A stretch of DNA of 64,000 bases from Candidatus Poribacteria bacterium (GTDB lineage Bacteria; Poribacteria; WGA-4E; WGA-3G). Each line of letters starts with the position of its first letter. The stretch's first letter is position 1. Below the pieces are notes generated by a model. That model was not told the origin of the DNA. It saw nothing but the letters and a program-made list of their open reading frames with translations, and did not search any database. Positions 18,114 to 25,784 of the stretch are shown here, one piece after another. The stretch lies in the NCBI GenBank assembly GCA_022821065.1, contig JAJEEK010000109.1:62001-126000 (forward strand), read 5' to 3'. The translations under genes were made by a program, and so were the position numbers.

Positions 18114-18821
18114 ATGAACCCTCAAAGAATATGGATTGTGAGTGTGTGTGCCGTTCTTTTGTTGTTTGGAAACGCGACAGCGAAAACACTGTTCTTCGAC
18201 GACTTTGAGGGAAATGCTGAAGTCAAATGGCAGATCATGCCGACGCTAACATTTGAGAAAGACCCAGACAATCCGGATAACAACGTCCTTGTCTTCGACA
18301 CAACGAATGACAACAACAACGTCGATGCGCTCTTCCTTGAAGGGTTCGAGGATTTGACAGACTACACAATGCGCGCAAAATTCAACATCGTTGGCGAGAC
18401 AGCAAATTTTGCTGCATTCGGTCTGATTGTACGCGCAGAGTTGGCAACCAAGTATATGCTCATCGAGCCCGCACATAAACGGTTATGTTGCGGCGATCCA
18501 CGCGAAAACGTTCTCAATGTTTTTGAACGCGGTGAGGCTTGGCCGATTGTCGCCCAGGCGGATATCAAGGTCGACCTCAATGAATGGCATGAGCTGTCGG
18601 TCACTGTAGAGGACAAGAAATTAACAATCTCACTTGATGGTAAACAGGTTGCTGAGTACGGTAAAGTCCCGTATCCGAAAGGTGGGTTCGGCATCAGGGA
18701 ATGGCAGTCGAAAACGCTCATCGACGATGTGGAAATCTTTGATAAGGGTGGTTCAAGCCTCGCAGTGGCACCCCGCGATAAACTGACCGTTACATGGGGC
18801 CTGTTGAAGTCAGGTCAATAG
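18114..18821 (+). CDS. Secreted concanavalin-like (DUF1080-type) protein with WG tail
   Basis: 235 residues from the ATG at 18114 (SD AAGGAGATTGGTAAA). Signal peptide MNPQRIWIVSVCAVLLLFGNATA. The body reads as a beta-jelly-roll of the DUF1080/laminin-G-like kind: FFDDFEGNAEVKWQIMP, DYTMRAKFNIVGETANFAAFGLIVRA, LNEWHELSVTVEDKKLTISLDGKQVAEYG, GGFGIREWQSKTLIDDVEI. These folds bind or hydrolyse glycans; no catalytic residues are apparent. It ends with the short tail LAVAPRDKLTVTWGLLKSGQ, also found on four other secreted proteins here (ends near 20463, 21476, 23692 and 55032). Confidence 0.75.
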   Translation: MNPQRIWIVSVCAVLLLFGNATAKTLFFDDFEGNAEVKWQIMPTLTFEKDPDNPDNNVLVFDTTNDNNNVDALFLEGFEDLTDYTMRAKFNIVGETANFAAFGLIVRAELATKYMLIEPAHKRLCCGDPRENVLNVFERGEAWPIVAQADIKVDLNEWHELSVTVEDKKLTISLDGKQVAEYGKVPYPKGGFGIREWQSKTLIDDVEIFDKGGSSLAVAPRDKLTVTWGLLKSGQ

Positions 18822-18858
18822 CCTCTAAAAACTGGATATAGCGTAAGGACCGTAACAC

Positions 18859-19647
18859 ATGGAGTTAGGACTCAACGGAAAACGGGCAATTGTCACCGGT
18901 GGCAGCCGGGGTATCGGTAAGCAATGCGCGCTGGCCCTCGCGCGAGAAGGTGTTCAGGTCTGTATCGCTGCTCGAACACAAGAGACACTACACCAAACCC
19001 TCAGAGAAATCAATCAGGCTGGACCTGAAGGGCATGCCGTCGCTGGAAACTTAACCACACCGGAGAATTGTGAAAAGGTCGTGCAGGCGACAATCAATCG
19101 CTTCGGTGGTGTTGACATTCTCGTCAATAATGTCGGTGCCGCTCGGAACGCCGATATTTTGGAACTGTCGCCGGAACTAATTGACGACGCACTTGGGTTG
19201 AAAACGTACAGTTATCTACGAATGGCCCAATTGGTTATTCCATCTATGAAGAAAAATCGGTGGGGACGAATTATCAACATCGCAGGTTCAGCAGGTACCA
19301 GTCCTACCCGTGCGAACGTACCCACCGGCGCTGCCAATATTACTATTCTGAATATAACACGCGCACTTTCGGATGCGGTTTCAGGGGATGGTATCTTGGT
19401 TAACACCGTTTGTCCAGGGTTGACCGATACCGGTCGAGCGCGTACCCAGCAAGGGGCAAGAGCCGAGCGCGAAGGACGCGATGTTGAGGAATTGTTGCAG
19501 GCACTTGGACAAGAACTTCCGGCAGGTCGTATCGCGGAACCCCAAGAGATTGCGAATGTCGTAACATTCTTAGCCTCTGAAGCCTGTTCCTACATGTTTG
19601 GAACCGCATTGTATATGGATGGCGGCAAACGCCGCGCCACACCATAA
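18859..19647 (+). CDS. SDR-family protein lacking the catalytic Tyr/Lys
   Basis: 262 residues of short-chain dehydrogenase fold: TGGSRGIGKQCALALA (cofactor glycines), DILVNNVGAARNADI, GRIINIAGSAGTSP, VNTVCPG and a C-terminal FGTALYMDGG. Where the catalytic YxxxK should stand, aligned by the following ITRAL helix, it reads T-G-A-A-N, so both Tyr and Lys are absent; the Ser is kept in the IAGSAG segment. It may be a binding protein or use another mechanism. It sits between two secreted-protein genes (37 bases after one, 42 before the next) and may be cotranscribed with them. Confidence 0.75.
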   Translation: MELGLNGKRAIVTGGSRGIGKQCALALAREGVQVCIAARTQETLHQTLREINQAGPEGHAVAGNLTTPENCEKVVQATINRFGGVDILVNNVGAARNADILELSPELIDDALGLKTYSYLRMAQLVIPSMKKNRWGRIINIAGSAGTSPTRANVPTGAANITILNITRALSDAVSGDGILVNTVCPGLTDTGRARTQQGARAEREGRDVEELLQALGQELPAGRIAEPQEIANVVTFLASEACSYMFGTALYMDGGKRRATP

Positions 19648-19689
19648 ACGTACACTTTCACACCCAAAATCTATAGGAGATTTCTCAAT

Positions 19690-20463
19690 ATGAACAATGC
19701 TAAGAGTGGAACCTTCTACAAATATATCCTTTTCGCCTTGGTATATGTCGCTATCTTTGCTTGGACTTTCAACAGTGATGGCGAAGTTTTATACCTGGAC
19801 GACTTTGAGGATGGAAAGATTGATGCGAAGTATGAGTTCAAAAACCACGATGGCGACTGGGTAGAAGAAGGTGGTGTTATCAGCCAAACTCACGAAGCCC
19901 CTGGTGACCATACTTATCTCGTTTTGGATGGCGGTTTTGAAGAACCGCATACAGGATTGGTGATGATTCGCGTTGACGACTGGGGAGACGGTGACCTCGC
20001 ACGTTGCGGTATCGGTTTTCGTCTTGACCCCGGTGACGGCTCTGGATACGCATTTCTGATCCATCATTTTCTCAACAACATGGAGTTCCTCAACGACCAT
20101 CTCGCTTGGAAGCAGAATGATACCGAACCTCCATTCGGTGCAGTAGAAATCGGCACATGGTACTGGATGAAGGCTGAGATATCTGAGGACGGTTTTACCG
20201 GAAAAATCTGGGAAGACGGTAAAACAGAACCCAAAGATTGGTTGCTTGAAAGCAAACTCGATTTTGGGAACGTCAGACCTGAAAGCGGGCAAGTCGGGCT
20301 TAACGGCGGGTCAAGCAGAGGCGCGCCCGCGTTAACGATCGTCTCTTTCGACAACTGGGCAATCTGTGAAACCGCAGACGAATGTACACCCGATGAGATT
20401 CTTGCTGTTCAAGCCGCTGGAAAACTTCCAACAGTTTGGGGCGCGCTTAAAGCGAGCTACTAA
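19690..20463 (+). CDS. Secreted concanavalin-like protein with WG tail
   Basis: 257 residues. After a basic start comes one hydrophobic segment (YKYILFALVYVAIFAWTF) acting as signal or anchor. The body starts EVLYLDDFEDGKIDAKYEFKNHDGDW and continues with strands such as TYLVLDGGFEEPHTGLVMIRVDDWGDGDLARCGIGFRLDPG and GTWYWMKAEISEDGFTGKIWEDG. This resembles the DUF1080/laminin-G-like fold, though it is only distantly like the gene at 18114. C-terminal tail ILAVQAAGKLPTVWGALKASY. SD TAGGAGATTTCTCAAT. Probably glycan binding; not proven. Confidence 0.7.
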   Translation: MNNAKSGTFYKYILFALVYVAIFAWTFNSDGEVLYLDDFEDGKIDAKYEFKNHDGDWVEEGGVISQTHEAPGDHTYLVLDGGFEEPHTGLVMIRVDDWGDGDLARCGIGFRLDPGDGSGYAFLIHHFLNNMEFLNDHLAWKQNDTEPPFGAVEIGTWYWMKAEISEDGFTGKIWEDGKTEPKDWLLESKLDFGNVRPESGQVGLNGGSSRGAPALTIVSFDNWAICETADECTPDEILAVQAAGKLPTVWGALKASY

Positions 20464-20687
20464 TCCATCCGTTCCTCAACGAAATCATGCGGAGTTTCAA
20501 CAATATCAGTGTCGCGCATCCATGAATCGCGCGACACTGCCACACACGGATTACAGTCCGTATACATTGCATAACCGACGTATGGGAAGCATCTTACTTA
20601 CTGTTTTCGGGATATTCATCTTTATTCTCAGTGTCCTGATTCTGTTCCAATTTCCCATACCTTCAAGTGATCAAAGGAGATTCCATC

Positions 20688-21476
20688 ATGTTAAGAAAAG
20701 TTAACTTTGTGGTATTAATTATCGGTATTACGCTTATCGCAACGAACCTACCTGCCCAAATCGTTGAGGATGGATTGGTCAGTTACTGGAGTTTCGATGC
20801 GGACAAAGTCAGTGGAAAAAATGTCACAGACGGAACAGGCAACTATAACGGAACTATCAACGGCAACCTCAAAAAGGTCGCTGGCAAAATCGGCGATGCG
20901 TTAGAGTTTGATGGAGATGAGACGAATTTCGTCGAAATTGACAAACCTGAAGATTTCGATTTCAACAGCGATTTCACTTGGTCGGCATGGATTAAGACCG
21001 GTGAGTCAGGTCCCGGCGTAATCTTCGCAAAAACCGGCGGTCCCGGTACCGATGACAAAGGCCCCAAAACCCTATGGGTTCGCAATGGCGTTCTTAACTT
21101 GGATACCGGTTGGGTCGGCAACGTCGCAGATACAGAAAGCATTGCTGATAATAAATGGCACCACATCTCTGTCGTCGGTATCCCGGAAGACAGTGCAGTC
21201 CAATACTATGTTGACGGTAAAGCGACAGGTAAAGGCGTACTTAATCTTGCCCAATTCCCAGAAGACGAATGGGAAAATCACGTTTTTATCGGTTTGGATG
21301 GCAGAGCGGATGGTGAATTCGGAGTGTTCTCCGGTATCATTGATGAATTCAGCGTCTACAACCGGGTCCTTGAGGAAGCCGAAGTCAATCAGAACTTCAA
21401 CGCTGACACGGGGTTGGCAGTCGATCCGAACGGGAAACTCGCTGCAACGTGGGGTGCCATTAAAGCACAACGATAG
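20688..21476 (+). CDS. Secreted LamG-domain protein with WG tail
   Basis: 262 residues from the ATG at 20688 (SD AAAGGAGATTCCATC). Signal peptide MLRKVNFVVLIIGITLIATNLPAQ. One LamG/concanavalin A-like domain: GLVSYWSFDADKVSG at the front, then NYNGTINGNLKKVAGKIGDALEFDG, FTWSAWIKTGESGPGVIF, NKWHHISVVG, VQYYVDGKATG and FSGIIDEFSVYNRVLEEAEV at the end, all hallmarks of LamG proteins. Tail LAVDPNGKLAATWGAIKAQR. Probably displayed outside the cell for glycan or protein binding. The 224-base gap before it holds no recognisable gene. Confidence 0.85.
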   Translation: MLRKVNFVVLIIGITLIATNLPAQIVEDGLVSYWSFDADKVSGKNVTDGTGNYNGTINGNLKKVAGKIGDALEFDGDETNFVEIDKPEDFDFNSDFTWSAWIKTGESGPGVIFAKTGGPGTDDKGPKTLWVRNGVLNLDTGWVGNVADTESIADNKWHHISVVGIPEDSAVQYYVDGKATGKGVLNLAQFPEDEWENHVFIGLDGRADGEFGVFSGIIDEFSVYNRVLEEAEVNQNFNADTGLAVDPNGKLAATWGAIKAQR

Positions 21477-21542
21477 AAACAGCAAGATTCCGAGTAGGCG
21501 CGCCTCAAAAGCGCGTCTACATACTGGAATACAGGAGATAGA

Positions 21543-22928
21543 ATGAAGGTCGAGAACCGAACCCTCTTTGAAAACGATAACCTTCATGTACTTCGCGGGC
21601 TTGACACGAATTCTATCGATCTGATTTATCTCGATCCGCCTTTCAATTCTAATCGAACCTTTGAGGCATCAGTAGGGAGCGAAGCTGCAGGTGCAACATT
21701 CAAAGATTTTTGGACATTGGAGGATCTCGATAACGCATCTCACGGTGAACTCGCGGAGAGAGAACCAAAGCTCTATGAGATCATCAAGGCTGCCGAGTTT
21801 AGTCATGGAAAATCCATGAAAGCCTATCTCATCATGATGAGCATCCGGCTTCTGGAGATGTTCCGAATCCTCAGACCGACTGGGACACTCTACCTCCACT
21901 GCGATGATAACGCCAGCCATTACCTCAAAACCGTGATGGATACCGTCTTCGGGAAAGACAACTTCAGAAACGAGATTATCTGGCAACGGGCAGCAACCAC
22001 CAAAGGCAATCTCAAAAAAGGGTTAGCCCGGGATTCCGATAGTATCTTCCGCTACTCAAAAAGCGATACATACATCTGGAACGTTGAAGCGGTCACGATA
22101 CCCTACGATATGGCAAATTTGGACGAGAAAACGAAACGCCAGTATTATTGTGTTGAACCGGAAACCGGACGCCGTTTTTCTCTCACTTCCCTAACCGCGC
22201 AGACCTACGATCCTGATTCTCACCTGACTTATGACGTGATGGGTGTCGTCAGAACATGGCGTTGGGCGGAAGTACGTATGCGTAAAGAGATTGCGGCAGG
22301 ACGCATCGTTCAGACGCGCCCTGGAAATGTCCCGCGCTATAAGCGGTATCTTGATGAACAAAAGGGCAAACGATTGAACAATATCTGGGTGGATATTCCC
22401 AATTTGACTGCCAGAAGCAAAGAACGTATCGGATACCCTACACAGAAACCGATCGCACTGTTAGAACGCATTATTGCAGCGAGCAGCAAACCGGGGGATA
22501 GGGTACTCGATCCGTTCTGTGGGTGCGCCACGACGTGTGTAGCTGCTGAACGACTCCAACGCCAATGGATCGGTATAGATTTAAGTTCCAAATCTTATGA
22601 ATTAGTGCAGTCGCGTCTCGAACAGAGCGGTATTACCGAGCCGGTCATCCACCGGAAGGACAATCTTAAACTTTACAAACAGAAAAAAACCGATAAACAC
22701 ATACTGTTCGGTATTCAGGACGGTAAATGCAACGGCTGTCAAGCCGTGTTTCCGTTTCGTAGTATGAGCGTCGCTTACATTGTCGCAAAATCGAACGGCG
22801 GCACCAATGCCGCTGACAACCTTCAGTTGTTATGCAGTGCGTGCGGCTCAACCAAGAAAAACCGGACGCAGAAACAACTGATTCAAAAATTAGAAAACAA
22901 AGGAGTTCTCAAATGCCAAAGGTTATGA
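21543..22928 (+). CDS. Beta-class DNA methyltransferase fused to a degenerate HNH domain
   Basis: 461 residues. The AdoMet methylase motif IV D31-P-P-F comes before motif I (D323-P-F-C-G-C), the order of the beta class (N6-adenine or N4-cytosine). SKERIGYPTQKPIALLERII just before motif I is typical. Residues 396-440 look like an HNH module: C396-x2-C399, N426-L-Q-L-L-C431-x2-C434. The catalytic Asp-His position reads A411-Y412, and Asn after the last Cys is Gly, so nuclease activity is doubtful; a zinc-held DNA-binding role is more likely. No separate restriction gene is adjacent. Its last 16 bases overlap the next gene's start. Recognition site unknown. Confidence 0.85.
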   Translation: MKVENRTLFENDNLHVLRGLDTNSIDLIYLDPPFNSNRTFEASVGSEAAGATFKDFWTLEDLDNASHGELAEREPKLYEIIKAAEFSHGKSMKAYLIMMSIRLLEMFRILRPTGTLYLHCDDNASHYLKTVMDTVFGKDNFRNEIIWQRAATTKGNLKKGLARDSDSIFRYSKSDTYIWNVEAVTIPYDMANLDEKTKRQYYCVEPETGRRFSLTSLTAQTYDPDSHLTYDVMGVVRTWRWAEVRMRKEIAAGRIVQTRPGNVPRYKRYLDEQKGKRLNNIWVDIPNLTARSKERIGYPTQKPIALLERIIAASSKPGDRVLDPFCGCATTCVAAERLQRQWIGIDLSSKSYELVQSRLEQSGITEPVIHRKDNLKLYKQKKTDKHILFGIQDGKCNGCQAVFPFRSMSVAYIVAKSNGGTNAADNLQLLCSACGSTKKNRTQKQLIQKLENKGVLKCQRL

Positions 22929-23692
22929 AGTTTAAAATCACAGTAGGGATAATAACAGCAGTCGCGCTGTTGCTCTACACAACGAGCCTACCTGTTGATG
23001 CAAAACGTGATAAGGAATACGTTGCTAAACAGTTGAAGAACCTCAAAATAGATGGAAATCTTGACGAATGGGAACGCGCTGAAATCGTTGCTTTTGATGA
23101 ATTAAAAGATGTAGGAGGTGGTATCCCGAAAGCCAGTGATTTTACCGGTCAAGGTAGAGTTGCCTGGAATTCGCAAGATCCGACCCGCATCTACTTCGCT
23201 GTTGAAATCACTGACGACGAACTCCAAGACGTTAATCCTCCTGATGCCAGATGGTGGGAAGATGATAGCGTCGAGTTTATGTTTGATTTTGATAACGGCA
23301 TGGTCCGCGACAGTCTCGTTCAGTGGACGCTCGGTGCCAACGGTAAGGACCTATCCGCTGCGGCATCAAAGGAAAATACTGAATGGGTACTTATCAAAGA
23401 TGGGAACGATTACATCTACGAGGTCGCTATTGACCCGACGAAGCCGCGCGGCAATCCCGCGTTTGCAAATCCGGGGGTCGGCGATAATTTCAAAGCGAAA
23501 CACGGGTTGACAATCGGACTCAGTTTCCACATGAACGATTGTGAGAACGGCAAACGCGAACACCAGATCGGATGGACACCCGGTGGCGCATGGGATGGCC
23601 TCTCCTATGGAGACCTCACTTTTGACGACGAGATCTTAGCCGTCGAGCCTTCAGGGAAACTCGCAGTGGTTTGGGGTTCCCTGAAACAGTAG
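22913..23692 (+). CDS. Secreted CBM9-like protein with WG tail
   Basis: 259 residues from the ATG at 22913, with SD AAAGGAGTT inside the end of the methyltransferase gene; a second ATG at 22925 is possible. Signal peptide (KFKITVGIITAVALLLYTTSLPVDA). The body carries features of carbohydrate-binding module family 9-like domains: LKIDGNLDEWERAEIVAFDE, GRVAWNSQDPTRIYFAVEITDDEL, WWEDDSVEFMFDFDNG, YIYEVAIDPTKP, GLTIGLSFHMND, HQIGWTPGG. Tail ILAVEPSGKLAVVWGSLKQ. Presumably binds polysaccharide outside the cell. Confidence 0.8.
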   Translation: MPKVMKFKITVGIITAVALLLYTTSLPVDAKRDKEYVAKQLKNLKIDGNLDEWERAEIVAFDELKDVGGGIPKASDFTGQGRVAWNSQDPTRIYFAVEITDDELQDVNPPDARWWEDDSVEFMFDFDNGMVRDSLVQWTLGANGKDLSAAASKENTEWVLIKDGNDYIYEVAIDPTKPRGNPAFANPGVGDNFKAKHGLTIGLSFHMNDCENGKREHQIGWTPGGAWDGLSYGDLTFDDEILAVEPSGKLAVVWGSLKQ

Positions 23693-23697
23693 AGAGG

Positions 23698-23830
23698 TTA
23701 TCAGCCATCAGCAATCGGCTATCAGCAAGATAGCTATCAGCCATCAGCAATCGGAAACTATCAGCAATAAGAGGTTTTTGATGAAGTTATGCTCTCTGGC
23801 TGACGGCTGATGGCTGACGGCTGACCGCTA
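23698..23830. repeat. Cluster of CAGCCATCAGC-type short repeats
   Basis: TATCAGCCATCAGCAATCGG occurs twice (from about 23698 and 23735) with extra half copies. It is followed by CTGACGGCTGATGGCTGACGG in inverse orientation (about 23799-23819), so the region can fold back on itself. Copies are too short, uneven and tightly packed for a CRISPR array. Confidence 0.6.
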
Positions 23831-23837
23831 TTTAAAC

Positions 23838-25766
23838 ATGCCAGAATCTCGTGCCTCCTTCACATCTGGAATCACATTCCGTGCGCTCCTGATTGGTACA
23901 CTCCTCGTTATCGGGAACGCCTATTGGCTTGCCTACGCTGCGGAGATGATTCAACCGCAGTTCCTCCTCAACTTCGTCTCGCTCTTCTTCAACGCTATTT
24001 TCACGCTTTTTGTTGTCATCTGCTTCAATTTCGCGTGGAAAAAAATCGCGCCTCGCAATGCGTTAACCACACAGGAACTCCTCGTCATCTACATCATGGT
24101 CGTCATGGTCTCCACAATCGGTGGGCACTCAATGATGACTTTCCTCATCGGAACACTGGCACACCCGTTCCGATTTGCGACCCCCGAAAACGAGTGGTCA
24201 TCTCTCTTCTGGCGTTATATCCCAACATGGTTTGTTCCTGAGGATTACGCCCTGGATGCCTACTTTAAGGGCGGTTCGACCTTTCATCTGCCGAAACATC
24301 TACGCGGCTGGTTGGTGCCGATCCTTGTCTGGACGGGGTTTGTTACGCTTCTCTGGTTCACACTGATATGTCTCATTACCATCATCCGTGTGCAGTGGAC
24401 AGAACGTGAAAAGTTAGCGTATCCGATCATCCAATTACCACTTCAGATGGCACAGGGAGGGAAAAGCTTTTACAGAAACAAAACGATGTGGATAGGCTTT
24501 TCGGTCGCCGCATTTATTGAAATTCTCGCTGGATTGAGCTACCTGTTTCCACAGGTCCCGGCTATCCAGCTCAGTTCCTATTCCATCACACATCTGTTCA
24601 CGGACAAACCGTGGAATGCAGTCGGGTGGGTCCCTCTGTCAATCTATCCGTTCATTATAGGACTTACATTCTTCGTGCCGTTGGACATCTCAATGTCGGC
24701 ATGGTTCTTCTATCTGTTTGGTAAAGCGGAGCGTGTCGTGCGTATGGGGATGTTGGGAGAAGGTGAGCTCTACTTTGCTGAGCGAGCAGGTGGCGCATGG
24801 CTCGCCGTCGGTGTTTTGGCGTTGTGGGGGACGCGTAAGCATCTCCGCGATGTCATTCAAAATTGCTTGACAACCCAAAAAGCGTTTGATGATTCAAACG
24901 AGCCGATGCCTTACCGTGTTGCTATCATCGGGCTAATTTTGGGCGGTGTCGGGCTGACGCTATTTTCGGTGAAGGCAGGGATGTCCTTGGGTGGTGTGTT
25001 CGGTTTTATCGTTATTTTTATTCTGATGGCACTCGGCGTTACACGCGTCCGTGCCGAATTCGGTCCGCCATCGCATGAGATTCTCGCGCTTGACCCCGCA
25101 CGCCTGATGGCTGTCACTTTTGGACCGCGGTTCGTCGGAACCGGGAACCTTACGATTATCTCTTTCTATTACTGGCTCAATCGACTCAACGTTTCACATC
25201 CGATGCCGAACCAGTTGGAGGGATTCAAACTCGCCGAACGCGCAGGCATAAACAGCCGAAAACTCGTCTGGGTGATGATGTTCGCAATTGTTATCGGGAC
25301 CCTTGCGTCGTTTTGGGCGTTCCTTTACCTCCTTTATGAGACGGGTGCGTTTGCTGTACACGGCTACATCCTCGGTATCGGCGAGGAGGTTTTCGGGAGA
25401 CGCTTAGTCCAGTGGATCAACAATCCGACCGGTCCGAATTGGGACGGCACACAATCTATGGGGATCGGCGCAGCAATGACGTGGATCCTCTATTTCCTAC
25501 GGCATAAATTTATGTGGTGGCCCTTCCATCCGATCGGGTATGTGATGACAGCGGCAACATGGGGTGGCCTCGCGGATTTCTGGTTCTCTGTCTATATCGG
25601 TTGGATGATAAAGTTTATTATCGTCGCAATCTTCGGTCTACGTGCCCACCAACGTGCAATCCCGTTCTTTTTAGGGTTGGTGATGGGCGATTACGTGTTT
25701 GTAGGACTCTGGGCATTCATCGGTATGCTGTTCGACATGCCGACGTACGTCCTCTGGTCGCCTTAG
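23838..25766 (+). CDS. Polytopic membrane protein (DUF6785/DUF6784-like)
   Basis: 642 residues, nearly all hydrophobic helices (roughly a dozen or more), for example FRALLIGTLLVIGNAYWLAY, FFNAIFTLFVVICFNFAW, TTQELLVIYIMVVMVSTIGGHSMM, VGLTLFSVKAGMSLGGVFGFIVIFILMALG and WVMMFAIVIGTLASFWAFLYLLY. I associate this organisation, with a GGHSMM loop and a late VRAEFGPPSHE, with the DUF6785/6784 proteins of Planctomycetes and Poribacteria that distantly resemble OPT oligopeptide transporters. Transport is therefore a guess. No SD is obvious before the ATG. No partner genes beside it. Confidence 0.7.
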   Translation: MPESRASFTSGITFRALLIGTLLVIGNAYWLAYAAEMIQPQFLLNFVSLFFNAIFTLFVVICFNFAWKKIAPRNALTTQELLVIYIMVVMVSTIGGHSMMTFLIGTLAHPFRFATPENEWSSLFWRYIPTWFVPEDYALDAYFKGGSTFHLPKHLRGWLVPILVWTGFVTLLWFTLICLITIIRVQWTEREKLAYPIIQLPLQMAQGGKSFYRNKTMWIGFSVAAFIEILAGLSYLFPQVPAIQLSSYSITHLFTDKPWNAVGWVPLSIYPFIIGLTFFVPLDISMSAWFFYLFGKAERVVRMGMLGEGELYFAERAGGAWLAVGVLALWGTRKHLRDVIQNCLTTQKAFDDSNEPMPYRVAIIGLILGGVGLTLFSVKAGMSLGGVFGFIVIFILMALGVTRVRAEFGPPSHEILALDPARLMAVTFGPRFVGTGNLTIISFYYWLNRLNVSHPMPNQLEGFKLAERAGINSRKLVWVMMFAIVIGTLASFWAFLYLLYETGAFAVHGYILGIGEEVFGRRLVQWINNPTGPNWDGTQSMGIGAAMTWILYFLRHKFMWWPFHPIGYVMTAATWGGLADFWFSVYIGWMIKFIIVAIFGLRAHQRAIPFFLGLVMGDYVFVGLWAFIGMLFDMPTYVLWSP

Positions 25767-25784
25767 CCCCTGAAGACAAAACGC

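Noticed and set aside
20366-20704. 112-residue frame with a hydrophobic stretch overlapping two secreted-protein genes
   Set aside because: Begins inside one gene and ends inside the next in another frame; no SD; likely a shadow.
23698-23830. Repeated CAGCCATCAGC units as a possible CRISPR array
   Set aside because: Units are short, irregular, overlap inverse copies and leave no spacers of constant length.
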